Assembly: GCA_020226215.1 (NCBI GenBank)
Contig: CM035236.1
Coordinates: 1,741,001 to 1,805,000 of the forward strand
DNA: 64,000 nt
Reading direction: 5' to 3'
Source: Sindora glabra
Lineage: Eukaryota > Streptophyta > Magnoliopsida > Fabales > Fabaceae
Position 1 is the stretch's first letter; the number at the start of each line of letters is the position of its first letter. This document shows positions 36,425 to 46,907 of the stretch, piece after piece. The notes under the pieces were generated by a model. That model was not told where the DNA came from and searched no databases. It was given only the letters and a program-made list of their open reading frames with translations. Position numbers and translations under genes: made by a program.

Positions 36425-37672
36425 TTACTTGAAGAAAATCTTAGAAATGTAGATGAGTATGTTGAATGCATAGACAAACAAGCGAGCCACAAAGCTCCAG
36501 AGCTTGATGTAGCCATCCACCAATGGATTCACAAATGGCGCTATCAGTATTGTGTAAGCGCTCGTTATCCATTTCAGCACCACATGAGGACTCCTCAAGA
36601 ACCCTGCATTTTACCACACTCACTTGTTGTCATTTACTGTAACTTCATCTGTGAAAAGGATATGATGTAACTTGGAATGCTGACTTACACTCAGTTGCCC
36701 TCGGGAAGTCGTCAAACAGTGAAGTCAGAGTCTTCAACAGGGTCTAAATTTCTCAACCAAAAAAATAGGTATGATTGTTAGCAATTCACTTTTAAGTTCG
36801 TTTAAAAAGTGATCATTTTGGAGTTACCAGAGCTATTTTTCCAGGTTTGATAGGTGATTCAATTAATACTTCAGCATTCCTGCATCCAGTTTCATTGTGA
36901 GTACATGTTTTGCATTCCATGATGCCAAGAATTGAAACTTCCTTGTAAAAGGTACCTAATAACAATTTTTTCTTCCACTTTTGAGCATTTGAAGAAGCTG
37001 CAACCTCTGGTGAATGGGATCTGTGCCTTTTTCCACTCTGCCATATCAAAAGGATCATCATCAACTGATATTGGACAGTTTTTCATTTCAGCAACACTAA
37101 ATAATGAGGAGACATAGAAATATAACCTAAGTGCCAGTTTGCTGCAGCAGTGAAATCATCTCCCTCGCATATGCATCTGATGCGGAATTTCACATTCTGA
37201 CCCATGCCTTCAGTTAGCAGCTCTAAGAATTTCATAACTTCCTGCAATATTCATGTTAAACTATCCGCTGTAAGTCTGTAATTAAAAAAACAATCCAGTA
37301 CATCAGCATATGACTTAATTATGGTACATTTTTTCCTTGGAATGATTTGGTGAAAGAGTAGTCCTCAAAGATGGCATCGTTGGATATGCATTCCCTAAGT
37401 TGTTTGAGCCTTTTCTCATTGATGCATGTGTAAAACAGCTCTACAGTGTCTGATGGTGAGAATGGATTTGGCTCAGTCATGGACTCTTTATTTGATTCCA
37501 TTGCTAAAATTCTTTTCCTTTTGAAAGTGATGTCATGTTGTTTATCCTTCTTGCCTGGTTGAAAACTGCTCCTCGTCTTGTGGGACAAGGACCTGAGGCC
37601 GAGCCCTTTCGTGATATTGCAGTGCGTAACCTGCCATGAGGCTCTGCCTGGGAAATGGATCACAGCATCCAT
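36425..37672 (-). CDS. NTF2-like-fold protein, six exons
   Basis: Exons (minus strand order) are 37328-37672, 37127-37241, 36956-37037, 36828-36879, 36689-36743 and 36425-36603; all junctions are GT-AG and in frame, giving 275 residues. Residues about 1-65 are basic and Ser/Thr-rich, possibly a plastid transit peptide or disordered. An NTF2/SnoaL-like domain covers about 73-190: DTVELFYTCINEKRLKQL, NDAIFEDYSF, CICEGDDFTAAANWHLEW, IPFTRGCSFFKC and IESPIKPGKIAL. The C-terminus is hydrophobic (LWSFVARLFVYAFNILIYI), possibly membrane-associated. This matches a plant family annotated only as nuclear transport factor 2-like; the biochemical role is unknown. No intact single open frame covers it, so it is easily missed. 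Confidence 0.85.
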
Positions 37673-39453
37673 TTAATTTTGGTGCTCAAGCACTGCTCTG
37701 TGAAGGCGATGCAAATTTAATATATTGTTGTATGTATATGTCACAGCATATAGGAAACGGAAAGTATAGGTCCCTTTCTCTTGCTTTAACCAAGGAATAC
37801 GTGACATTTTTGTCTAGGCAACTAAGGCAAGTATTTGTGCCTTGATTGCCATGAAATCCAAGAATCTTTTATCTTCTTAAGCAAAGCCAGTTACTTTGTC
37901 ACCAGATAGTTCGTTAAGTCTGAGATTTTTACTGGCCAAGTTAAAGGACTTGATGAATCCTAAAGCTCTAAGATCCCAGAAGGCCAATATATTACCATCA
38001 TATTATTATATTACTAGAATTGCACGAACACTTTAATTGAAGAAACAACCTGATATACGAAGAACACTAAAATAAGAAAACAATTTCACATGGTTTCTTA
38101 AGTCCGTGACTAAACAAAGCATTCCTTACCAAGCAACAGTTAAATCATACTATAAGTAATTCAATTTTCTTACTAAGAACGGATAAAAACACATGTAATG
38201 AAACTTTATCTACGTTGAGGAAGTTAGCTAGCCCGATGAGTAAGTCCCAGAGGAAAATAAAATTCCAATCCTTTTCGAAGGCAGCTAAAGAAGATTCTGG
38301 GCTGGTTGGCTTTTGCCTTCATAATATCCGAGTATAGTAGAAAGAGCAATTGTGAAAATTATTAACAACGGTGGAAGTCACATACCAGATTAGATAATGG
38401 ACAGCAGCAACTTTGATTAGTTTGACTCTTGAATTAGCAAGTTGATGGAATTGGGTAAAGCTGGCCAGCGAAACTCTACAAGTCTAGGGGTAATTGGCGG
38501 TCGTAGGATGAGCTTGTTTTCTGGTTTCTGGTTTACAAACATGGGTCCGGAACACAATGGATACATAGTACTCAGTTTTATGACCTCCATTGGTTTTTTT
38601 ATTTTATTTTTTCACTCTAAAAACATAATTTAACAAAATGAAGTCGGTTCTTGGCATTTTTTGTCCAGGAGGCGCAGCACAGATCTATAGTTGGTCTCGC
38701 TCTCCTATCAGGACTAATTAAATTTTGCAACATGTTATAATACAACAACAGAGAGAATATAGCAGTTGCACATGTCCAATATATCTATAGGAGAGTCAGC
38801 CTTGTTTCGCTCATATAATATACTCACTTTCAAAATTGACAATTCATTCATCAGCCAAAATCAAATTGGCTTGGTTCTCAGTTGAAGACTACTTGTACAG
38901 TGCAAATCACTGAAAACTAACATAAAAGACTTGCATGTCTATCTATATGTGAACTGCTTGAGCTTAACCTGCAGATTATGAAGTAAAATAATGAAGAGTC
39001 AAGCTTCTCATTTTTCTTATAATTCGGGGACAAGCACACGTATTATAAGACAACTTCCTATGAAATTACTATCAAACTTTTTCCGTGCTGAGAAAACAAA
39101 TGAGTTAAATTTCGTTATTAGAAATCAATTCTGGCAGGACAGCATGTGTACATCACTGATGGAAAAAGCATACACTAGGACCAGTTTGTGTCTCCTACTC
39201 CGAGTCCTCGGCTACATTATATAATATGACAGCGAATTAATTATTCAAAACAGGAATCAACCAAATGGTTTATCAAATCAACTTGTCCTGGGTTGAGCAG
39301 AAAAGGAATCTTCTATAGTTAGACCATCTGGCTGGCATGCTCCCTAACCCACACCCACCAATCAAAGACAACTGCTTATTACTGCTTTCAATATAAAATC
39401 TTAAAACAGTCGCCTGCAGGCTCTGCCCTGGTAATATTCCGACTTGAAAGCTC
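37673..39453. other. Intergenic sequence, no recognised gene
   Basis: Moderate-complexity sequence between the NTF2-like gene and the small 39.5-kb gene. Short open frames occur on both strands but none has recognisable domains or splice support. It should hold the promoter of the minus-strand NTF2-like gene, with a weak TATA-like TATATTAAA near 37720. Confidence 0.4.
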
Positions 39454-39461
39454 TATATAAA
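39454..39461 (+). promoter_or_regulatory. TATA box of the 53-residue protein gene
   Basis: A perfect TATATAAA lies 98 bp upstream of the ATG at 39552, which would leave a 5' leader of about 65 bp. Confidence 0.6.
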
Positions 39462-39551
39462 CTCCACAGAGTTTTTCGTTTATCTTGAACCTTGTCAGAA
39501 AGTTACTGGACAAACATTTGCAAGAGAAGAACTTAGAGGTGGGCAGAGAAA

Positions 39552-39713
39552 ATGAACAATAAGGTTGCTTATGTTTCAGCAGCAGAAGCTGGGAAAAGGT
39601 TGAGATGCGGAAAGCCACTCCCAAAAAGAGGACAGATAAAAACGAAGATAGCAGCGAATGCTTTTCATTCTATAGTGTCTGTTCTCTCCAGAGCTTCTCG
39701 CACAAAAGCCTAG
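39552..39713 (+). CDS. Small basic protein of 53 residues, unknown function
   Basis: A single exon of 54 codons begins MNNKVAYVSAAEAGKRLRCG, continues through KPLPKRGQIKTKIAANAF, and ends HSIVSVLSRASRTKA. It is strongly basic (13 K/R by hand count) with no signal peptide or long membrane segment. The centre looks like a conserved basic turn (GKPLPKRGQIK) followed by an amphipathic helix. A consensus TATA box lies 98 bp upstream and the codon use is balanced, unlike the AT-rich surroundings. The KPxPKRGQxK pattern resembles small plant proteins of unknown function that I recall, but I cannot name the family with certainty. It was found by reading, as it is too short for usual ORF cut-offs. Confidence 0.6.
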   Translation: MNNKVAYVSAAEAGKRLRCGKPLPKRGQIKTKIAANAFHSIVSVLSRASRTKA

Positions 39714-40250
39714 CCTACAAATATTGTTGTAACCTAGTTCATTTGATGATTCATGTTTTTTCTTAATTGTCACCTGTTCTGATCTCTCTGTCTGTCTTTT
39801 CTTTTTTCAGTCTGTAGTAGTCAGATATTACTGCGATTATGTTACGCTTGCTGACTCCTCATTCCTTAAAGAATTATGGGAGATCCGTATCCTTCTTGAA
39901 TTTTGGAATGTTCTTTCACAGATTATATTAATATAGAATAAAATTAGGAAAGGTTTAAGATTTGAAGTGTAGTTTTGGTAGAAAAGGTGAAAAATAAAAC
40001 GTTTGAGGCAGCTCGCCTCTTCAAGAATAGAAGCCTTTGTACATTGAAAGCATTATAGCTTGCAGTGCTCTCTCTTGCTGCAAGAAAACATTTCGGCGAG
40101 AAACTAGATACCCAGCCAACAAATTAATAGACATCCACCGGTGTTTGTTCGTTGCTCGGAAGATAATTTTTATAAAAAAATTTTATTTTCGTAAGTAAAT
40201 AAACAAGCATTGTATATTTTTATATTTTATCATTAAATAATATTTCTTAA
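39714..40250. other. 3' flank of the small gene and intergenic sequence
   Basis: Probable 3' UTR of the 53-residue gene followed by AT-rich DNA. Nothing else is recognised. Confidence 0.4.
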
Positions 40251-40386
40251 AAGGGGTCTACTATAGTACTCTAGATAATTTAAAATTCGAGATAATGTGA
40301 TAAAATATAAATTATTGAAGGCCTTAAAATTTATTACATCACTTGAATTTGAAATTTATTGTAGTACTTTAGAATTCTCTTTTTTA
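40251..40386. mobile_element. Foldback MITE-like element, copy C
   Basis: The left arm CTACTATAGTACTCTAGAT continues into TTCGAGATAATGTGATAAA. It pairs with the right arm, which in reverse reads TTCTAAAGTACTACAATAAA and then TTCAAGTGATGTAATAAA. The arms resemble the ends of the elements at 855-1006 and 43510-43673 but are more AT-rich and diverged. Confidence 0.6.
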
Positions 40387-41202
40387 AATATATTACTTAA
40401 TTTTTATTATTTTAATAATTTATAATTATATTTTATAAAAAATATTTTCTGTCCAAATAAACAAAACCTAACATTATAGGTACTTGTATAATAATTATTA
40501 ATGGTAAATTAAAAAAATAATATATATACATAAAATTGTAATTGAAAACTTTATAATAAATGCTTATACAATTTTATCCTTCATCCGACTGTAATTTTTT
40601 TTTTTTTGAACTCGCTAGATGTAAAATTTATATATGCACACATGTAATTTTTGTGGAAAATTATAAATTTATTTACTTTCATATTAATTTCTTATAAAAA
40701 CTTACAGAACATCATATTATTTATTAAGACATTAACATTTCAACGAATGGGAAAGAAAACACTGTTGTTGGGCTCAATAACCGAAAGAGACATTGAAGTC
40801 GTTTAGGTCATACGTCGAAACATTTTTCTCAAATAATAAAGTGGTAGTTGTACTAAATGATATCTGTTTGTGGAAGCAAATTCCATCTTCCCTTTTTTTC
40901 TTTCAAGTATAGTTTAAAATTAATATATAAATATTAAAAAATAATAAAAATATAATTATGAAAGAAATGAATTATAATTTATTAATATATTTTTTAAAAA
41001 ATAAATAATAAATAAATTATTGAATATTTATTTAAATAATATGGGTAATACCTAAAAAAATAATAAATATAATTTTATTTTTTAAAATGATACTAAAAAA
41101 ATAGAAGGAGTATTTTTATTTCTTATAAGTAAATATATAATTAGTATATGTATTTTAAATATCAAAATAATTATCCGTTATACTAAAATTGGATTAGATT
41201 TT
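40387..41202. other. AT-rich intergenic sequence
   Basis: No gene, exon series or clear repeat is seen. Confidence 0.5.
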
Positions 41203-41956
41203 GGCTGTGTTTGGTAAACAGCTTTTTAGATGGTTGTTAGCTGGTTTAACCAAAATTAACTGATTGACTTGGCAATCAGCTGATTTTGGCATTTGGTAAT
41301 CAGTTGATTGAATCAGCTGATTACCCTTAAAACGCCAAAATTGAAAACGCTGAGGAGGGCAGCGTTTTCAATCAGCTGATTGAGAAAAATGACAAAAATA
41401 CCCCTAATAAATGTTCATATTTTCCATTTTATCATTTCTAAAAATTCTAAAAAAATTTAGTAATTATAAAAATTATATTAATTTAATTTTAAAAAATATT
41501 TAATATATAATAATATATTATTTATAATATATATAATAAATTATAATAATTTTAAAAATTATTTAATAAATAAATATATAATATTATTGATAAAAACTAT
41601 TTAATTTTAAAAATATCTAATAATTTAATAATAAATTATAATAATTTTAAAAATTATTTAATTTAAAAATATCTAATAATTTAATAATAAATTATAATAA
41701 TATAATATTTATAAGAAAATTTAATATACTAATTAATATATAAAATTTAAAATATTAAAATAAAAAATATTCAAATAATTCATAAAATATACTTATACCC
41801 TTATATGTCATTTTACATGCAAACAGCTAATTATAAACAGCTGATTTTACCAAACACTCTTATTCAAACAACTAATGCAATCAGCTGATCAAATCAGCTA
41901 ACAGCTAATTGAATCAGCTAACCGCTACAGCTATCAACTGATTACCAAACAAGTCC
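41203..41956. mobile_element. hAT-like nonautonomous TIR element, better-preserved copy
   Basis: The ends read GGCTGTGTTTGGTAA and, in reverse, GGACTTGTTTGGTAA. The TGTTTGGTAA type of terminus, together with many subterminal AATCAGCTGATT motifs in both orientations, is typical of hAT-derived plant MITEs. The 754-bp interior is AT-rich without a transposase. It is homologous to 3418-4784. No perfect 8-bp target duplication was found. Confidence 0.75.
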
Positions 41957-43509
41957 TTTATGATTTTGATAACATGTTTTTCAATTATAAATATTTTCTC
42001 TCCCCCTTAAAAAAATAAGGCCTTTTGTTTTCCGTTCTCCTCTAAATTCTAATAAGCCGTTCATTCTCTTATTTGATGGGTCTTGTCGTTTTGTAAAGCA
42101 AACACATTTAGTTCGTTGTTTAATAAAACTAAACATCAAATTTAAGTGAATATTAGACTACTGCATATAAGACTTCTAAAATGGCAACTCCTGTACTATT
42201 CACTCAAAATATCATATTATTATAATATCATCATCAATACTCAATAGATAAGAATAATGATCTTATTTCGTATAGTTTGTTTTCTTTCCTTCCTCAACAA
42301 TAACAATATTCAATTTTGTTAAGCTACTATTTAAACTTACTTTTGAGAGGAAAAAATTGCCTATAAAACTGAACACTTAGAATTAAAGAGGTTGGGGTTA
42401 CACAGGAGTTGAAGAGGAAAAATTAATGTTTAAAACTACTACTATGTTAATAGAGTAAATTTAAGATTTACTTAATAATATATCAAAGAACACATGACAA
42501 TCATATTTGCATTGTGGGTGTAAATTGAGGTATATCAAGCAAATGTCCTATAACAAAATAAACAATTAAAAGCTTTATTGTTGTTTTTAGTAAAGAAAAT
42601 AGATAAATTCATCATTGAAAAACAAGTATTATATCATGTTGATTTTAAATTTTATACTAATATTAATTAAGTTTAATTTGTTAAGATCAATGGAAAAATT
42701 AACTGAAGGATTCAATTGACGTTATTGGGCAAAATAGTCATTTGATTTACATGAAAAAAGTAAGTTTTTGTGAGAAACTAACTTTTTTTAAAAAATAATT
42801 TCTTATGTGAACTTTCTAGAAAATGTTTAAAATTATTGGTTGACATTGAGAGAGTGAAACTTTATAGAAAATAACTTCTTATATATGACTTAACTTAAGT
42901 TAGAACTTCTTACAAAGTGTTAACAAAATAATTATTATATCCTTGATATTATTATAAAATATATTAATAAATTTTAGTTATTTTTGGTTCCTTTTATTTG
43001 AAATAATATATGCAGTATCTTTTATATTATAATTTTTTATTATCTTATAATTTTATGTTTTTCATAAAAAATTAAATTAATTAATAATTAATAATTTTAT
43101 ATTTTTTATCTTGGAGAATTATATTATTTTAAAAACATATATATTATTTTTATATCTAATCTTTTCATTTAGTCACGGCATAATTTGATATCAGTCATAT
43201 ATTTTTTTAAAAAATTATTAATTCCCCAATTAAAGATATTTGCATCCTATTAAAATAATAAATATAAATTTAACAAAAAAAATTTTTTTCTAGGCAAAAA
43301 ATTTGACATAATTAAGTAGTAATATAAAAATACAATTAGAAAGGAGCTATGGATTGAGCTTTTAAACAATACTAGAGTTTCAAGAATTAAATTGAATTAG
43401 GAAAAAAATAAAGTTGAAGATGAAGGATATTGATATAATAATAGTTTAAAAGGTAAAATTGTTATTAATTAAATTTTATGAGATCATTTTATCTTTACAT
43501 TCATGAATT
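41957..43509. other. AT-rich intergenic sequence
   Basis: No gene or element recognised. Confidence 0.5.
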
Positions 43510-43673
43510 GGGAAATTCTAAAGTATTCCTAAGATTTTTTAAATTTTGGGTGGTGTGACACAATATAAGTTATCGAATGATATTATCAAAAGCTTTAGTA
43601 ATTTTATTCAATAGCATGTGTTGTGCCACATCACCTAGGATTTGAAACCCTTGGGATTACTGTAGCAAAGTCC
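43510..43673. mobile_element. Foldback MITE-like element, copy B
   Basis: The left arm GGGAAATTCTAAAGTATTCC leads into TTTTGGGTGGTGTGACAC. The right arm in reverse reads GGACTTTGCTACAGTAATCC, then AAGGGTTTCAAATCC, then GGTGATGTGGCAC. The element is the same family as 855-1006 by the shared GGGTTTCAAA and GGTGNTGTGGC blocks. It is non-coding. Confidence 0.65.
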
Positions 43674-46515
43674 GAATGAAGAACATTAGAAGTAAAACTT
43701 ACTTAGATAAAAGATGGGTAAACAATTTTTTATACTTTATAGAAAGAAAAACTTTTTGAGAAATCATATTTCTCTTAATTTATTATGTAATAGCTATGCC
43801 AAATAATTCATTTATTTTTTATTTTTAAGGAAATAAGAATTTTCATTCTATTATTGCAAACCAAATCACTCCAAAATTTAAGATCAAATTTAATGTTACA
43901 CTTAAGTTTCACGAATAAATTTATTAATTTTTTTTTCATATACATAACATTTATACAATTATAGGTTGCCTTTCCCTCAAATGGATCAACACATTTAATT
44001 AATTCATGAATTGGTCTGTACCATCATAAATGAATCGATCGGGTTCGTAAAAATTACAAACCACTAAAATGAGATTTCAGATCTGAGTCTTTAAACTTGC
44101 AATTTGCAAACCCAAAAGGTTGGTTTGCATTTTTTTTTTCATTTTGTTTTTTCAAAAAAGCCATTTTAAGCACTTTAAAATAATTATAAATCCAAAATAA
44201 TAATTATAAATGTTAACTCATATTTATAACATCCTTAAAAACTAACAACTCATGATTTAATTAATTGTAATAAAACACAAATTTTGAAATAAATAATTTA
44301 TGAACAAAATCATTGATTTGAAAATAAGTAATTTAAATTGGATCAGGTTAAAAATAAAAGAATTGAATTTGAGGGTAGGTATTTGTTGATTGTGTCAAAA
44401 TTAATGTACTGAATTAGTTTAGTTTAAAGGTTAAAGTGTAAATAAAAATAAGAAAAATGTGAATTTCTCTGTCAGCCATTGAATTTAGTTTATAGGGATG
44501 TTTGACAATCTAAATTTTAACGCAACATAGAAAGTGAGATTGTCATGAAAAAAAATAACACTCCCTATTTCACTCATCCAATAGGCATAATGGATTTGCA
44601 AATTTGGTATCGAAAATGCATTAGGACGGAGAAAATACTTTAGAATGCAAAATACGAGATCGATATGAGAAATAAGCAAATACATTTCTAAAATATTAAT
44701 GTGACATTAAATTAATTTTAAATTTTAAATTGACATTAATTGAGTTCGAGTTTATTAATCCTTTTGTTATTCTTAAATGGAATTAGACTTGATTAATGTT
44801 AATAAAAAATTTAGGATGAATTTGATGTTATGACTATGATTATTCTTTAAAGACAAATATGTCCATTTTATCTGATTAACATTAGAGGAGTGTCGTCATT
44901 GTAAAATTCACATAGAAGGGGTCCCAAGGTGCAACACGCATGGCTCCTGTCCTTGCCACACCACTGGGCTTCATGTTGATCACAACTTCACTGGCTCAAC
45001 ACTCCACTCTCCACATACTAACAGCTCTAAGAAAGTGGACTTTGTCTTTGCCCTTCTGTCTTTGTGCAAATGGGCATTCGTTTTGGGGCCCTAACAACCA
45101 GAAACTAGGGAGAAAAAAAAAAAAAAAAAAAAAGAGATTGGGAAGGGAACGAAAAGCGGAACCCAGTCAAGTTCGAAGAAGAGGACAGCTGAAAGCAACT
45201 GCGTTTGAAATATTTTTTTTTAAAATAGAACTTGGGGAGTAATCATCTGTAAATTCTGGATGCGCTTGGCCGAACAGATTGATTTAATAATAGAGCTTTT
45301 CATTCAATTTTATTAGTATTTTGCAGATGCAATAGATAAATTGAAGATTGAAACTTACATTTCCCCGTATTTTTAAATTAGTTGGGAAGCATCATGCAAT
45401 ATAATCCAAACGTGCTTTTCTTCCATTGACATGAATCAATAATAGTGATTCTGCACTCTATACATTTACATTAGAAGCTGCATCTTATACTTGGGCTTAC
45501 AATACTTGCTACCTAAAATTCAAATCCTTCACAATCTGTAATAAATTTATGATTAGAATTTATAAGCAAATGGAACATTACTACAAATATAATACAAGCT
45601 GCACAATAACCTAATTAGTTTTGAAATTGTAAAATTTTGTTTTAAATTAATGTATGCCAAACCAAGGCTTTAATTCATAAATAAATGTTGGCAGAATTGG
45701 AAGAGTCCACTATACTCACCGGTATTAATTCCATAACACTTTGAAAACGAAGCCACGAAGAGGCAGCTCCCATTTTGTTATCCACAGATTTGTTGTTAAA
45801 CCTGCACTCGCTGTTCGCACCGACAGTTTAACTTTTTTTTCCCACTTCAAGGAAGGGAGAAAAAAATGTATTATATATATATATATATGGACGAACACGG
45901 ACGTAACTTACAGACGTTAAATTGAAATGATTAATGAAAAATGATCTCCTATTTAAATGCAGTTATTTCTGTAGATCACAAAGTAAAACAAGCACGAGTG
46001 GATAAATAAAGCGACTGTATATTAAAGATAAACGCAATATTTAATTTTTATAAAAAATAATAATTATTCATTCTTTTCTTTATACATAATACTAAAATAA
46101 ATAAAAAATATATAATAAAATTCAAACATATATTTAATATTTAACAATTAACTTTAATATTTTTCATTCATTTTAATATTATAAATGAATAAAAAGATAA
46201 ATAATTATAATAAAAATAAAATATTAATAATATTAATTATTAAATTTAAGAATATAATATTGATCACTTATATAAATAAAAAATTAAATATTATGTATAT
46301 TCTTAAATTAACCTAAATACTATATAACAATTAATCATTTTTAAGGAAAAAATGTGTCGGTTACTCTTACGTAATTTTTTCAAAAAAAGACATTTTATTT
46401 GTTAAATAAATAAAGTATTTAAGTTATGATGAATTAATCAGTCACTTTTAAGATGTATGACTGGCATTCCCGTTAACTTGAACTCCGTTTCCCCCAAAAT
46501 CCACAAGAAAGTAAA
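43674..46515. other. Intergenic sequence, no recognised gene
   Basis: Mostly AT-rich. A less AT-rich island at about 44.9-45.25 kb contains a 23-base poly-A run and an open frame with no recognisable domains. A short (AT)n run is at about 45872-45888. Confidence 0.45.
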
Positions 46516-46523
46516 TATAAATA
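46516..46523 (+). promoter_or_regulatory. Probable TATA box of the DUF604 gene
   Basis: TATAAATA lies about 390 bp upstream of the main ATG, leaving a long leader that contains an upstream ORF. Confidence 0.45.
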
Positions 46524-46582
46524 CTGGTCTGTCTGTCCAGCTCTAGACGGGAGAGTGTGCAACTGCAACCTGGCACCTACGC

Positions 46583-46732
46583 ATGCTCTCCGTCTTCAAC
46601 CCCTTCTGCTTCTGGCATTGCTGCAACTTCATTCCTTCTCATTTAATTGATTTGTTTTCACAGCTCCTGCTCCCTCGTCTTTCCGATTCTCATTCTGGGC
46701 AGCTTTTGTTCCACATTGAGCTTCGATATTGA
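46583..46732 (+). other. Upstream ORF of 49 codons in the DUF604 leader
   Basis: ATG at 46583 opens a 49-residue frame (MLSVFNPFCFWHCCNF...) ending in TGA at 46730-46732, 175 bp before the main start. If this lies in the mature leader it could repress translation of the main frame. A 5' UTR intron could remove it; none is evident. Confidence 0.35.
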
Positions 46733-46907
46733 AGGCTTGCAGCTCATGCTCTTTTGCTGTTTCTGGAGATCTGGGTTTTCTGAAATTATTCGAATTTCAC
46801 AACTTTCTGGCAATGCAAAGCCCCTGACTGTTGTTTCTCTGCAGTAGCATTTATTATTTTTTTCGCTTATTACCCGGATACTGTGAAGAAATTTAGTTAC
46901 TTGGAAG

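Noticed and set aside
44940..45242. 100-residue frame beginning MAPVLATPLGF
   Set aside because: It runs through a 23-base poly-A tract, has no domain, and no splice or promoter support.
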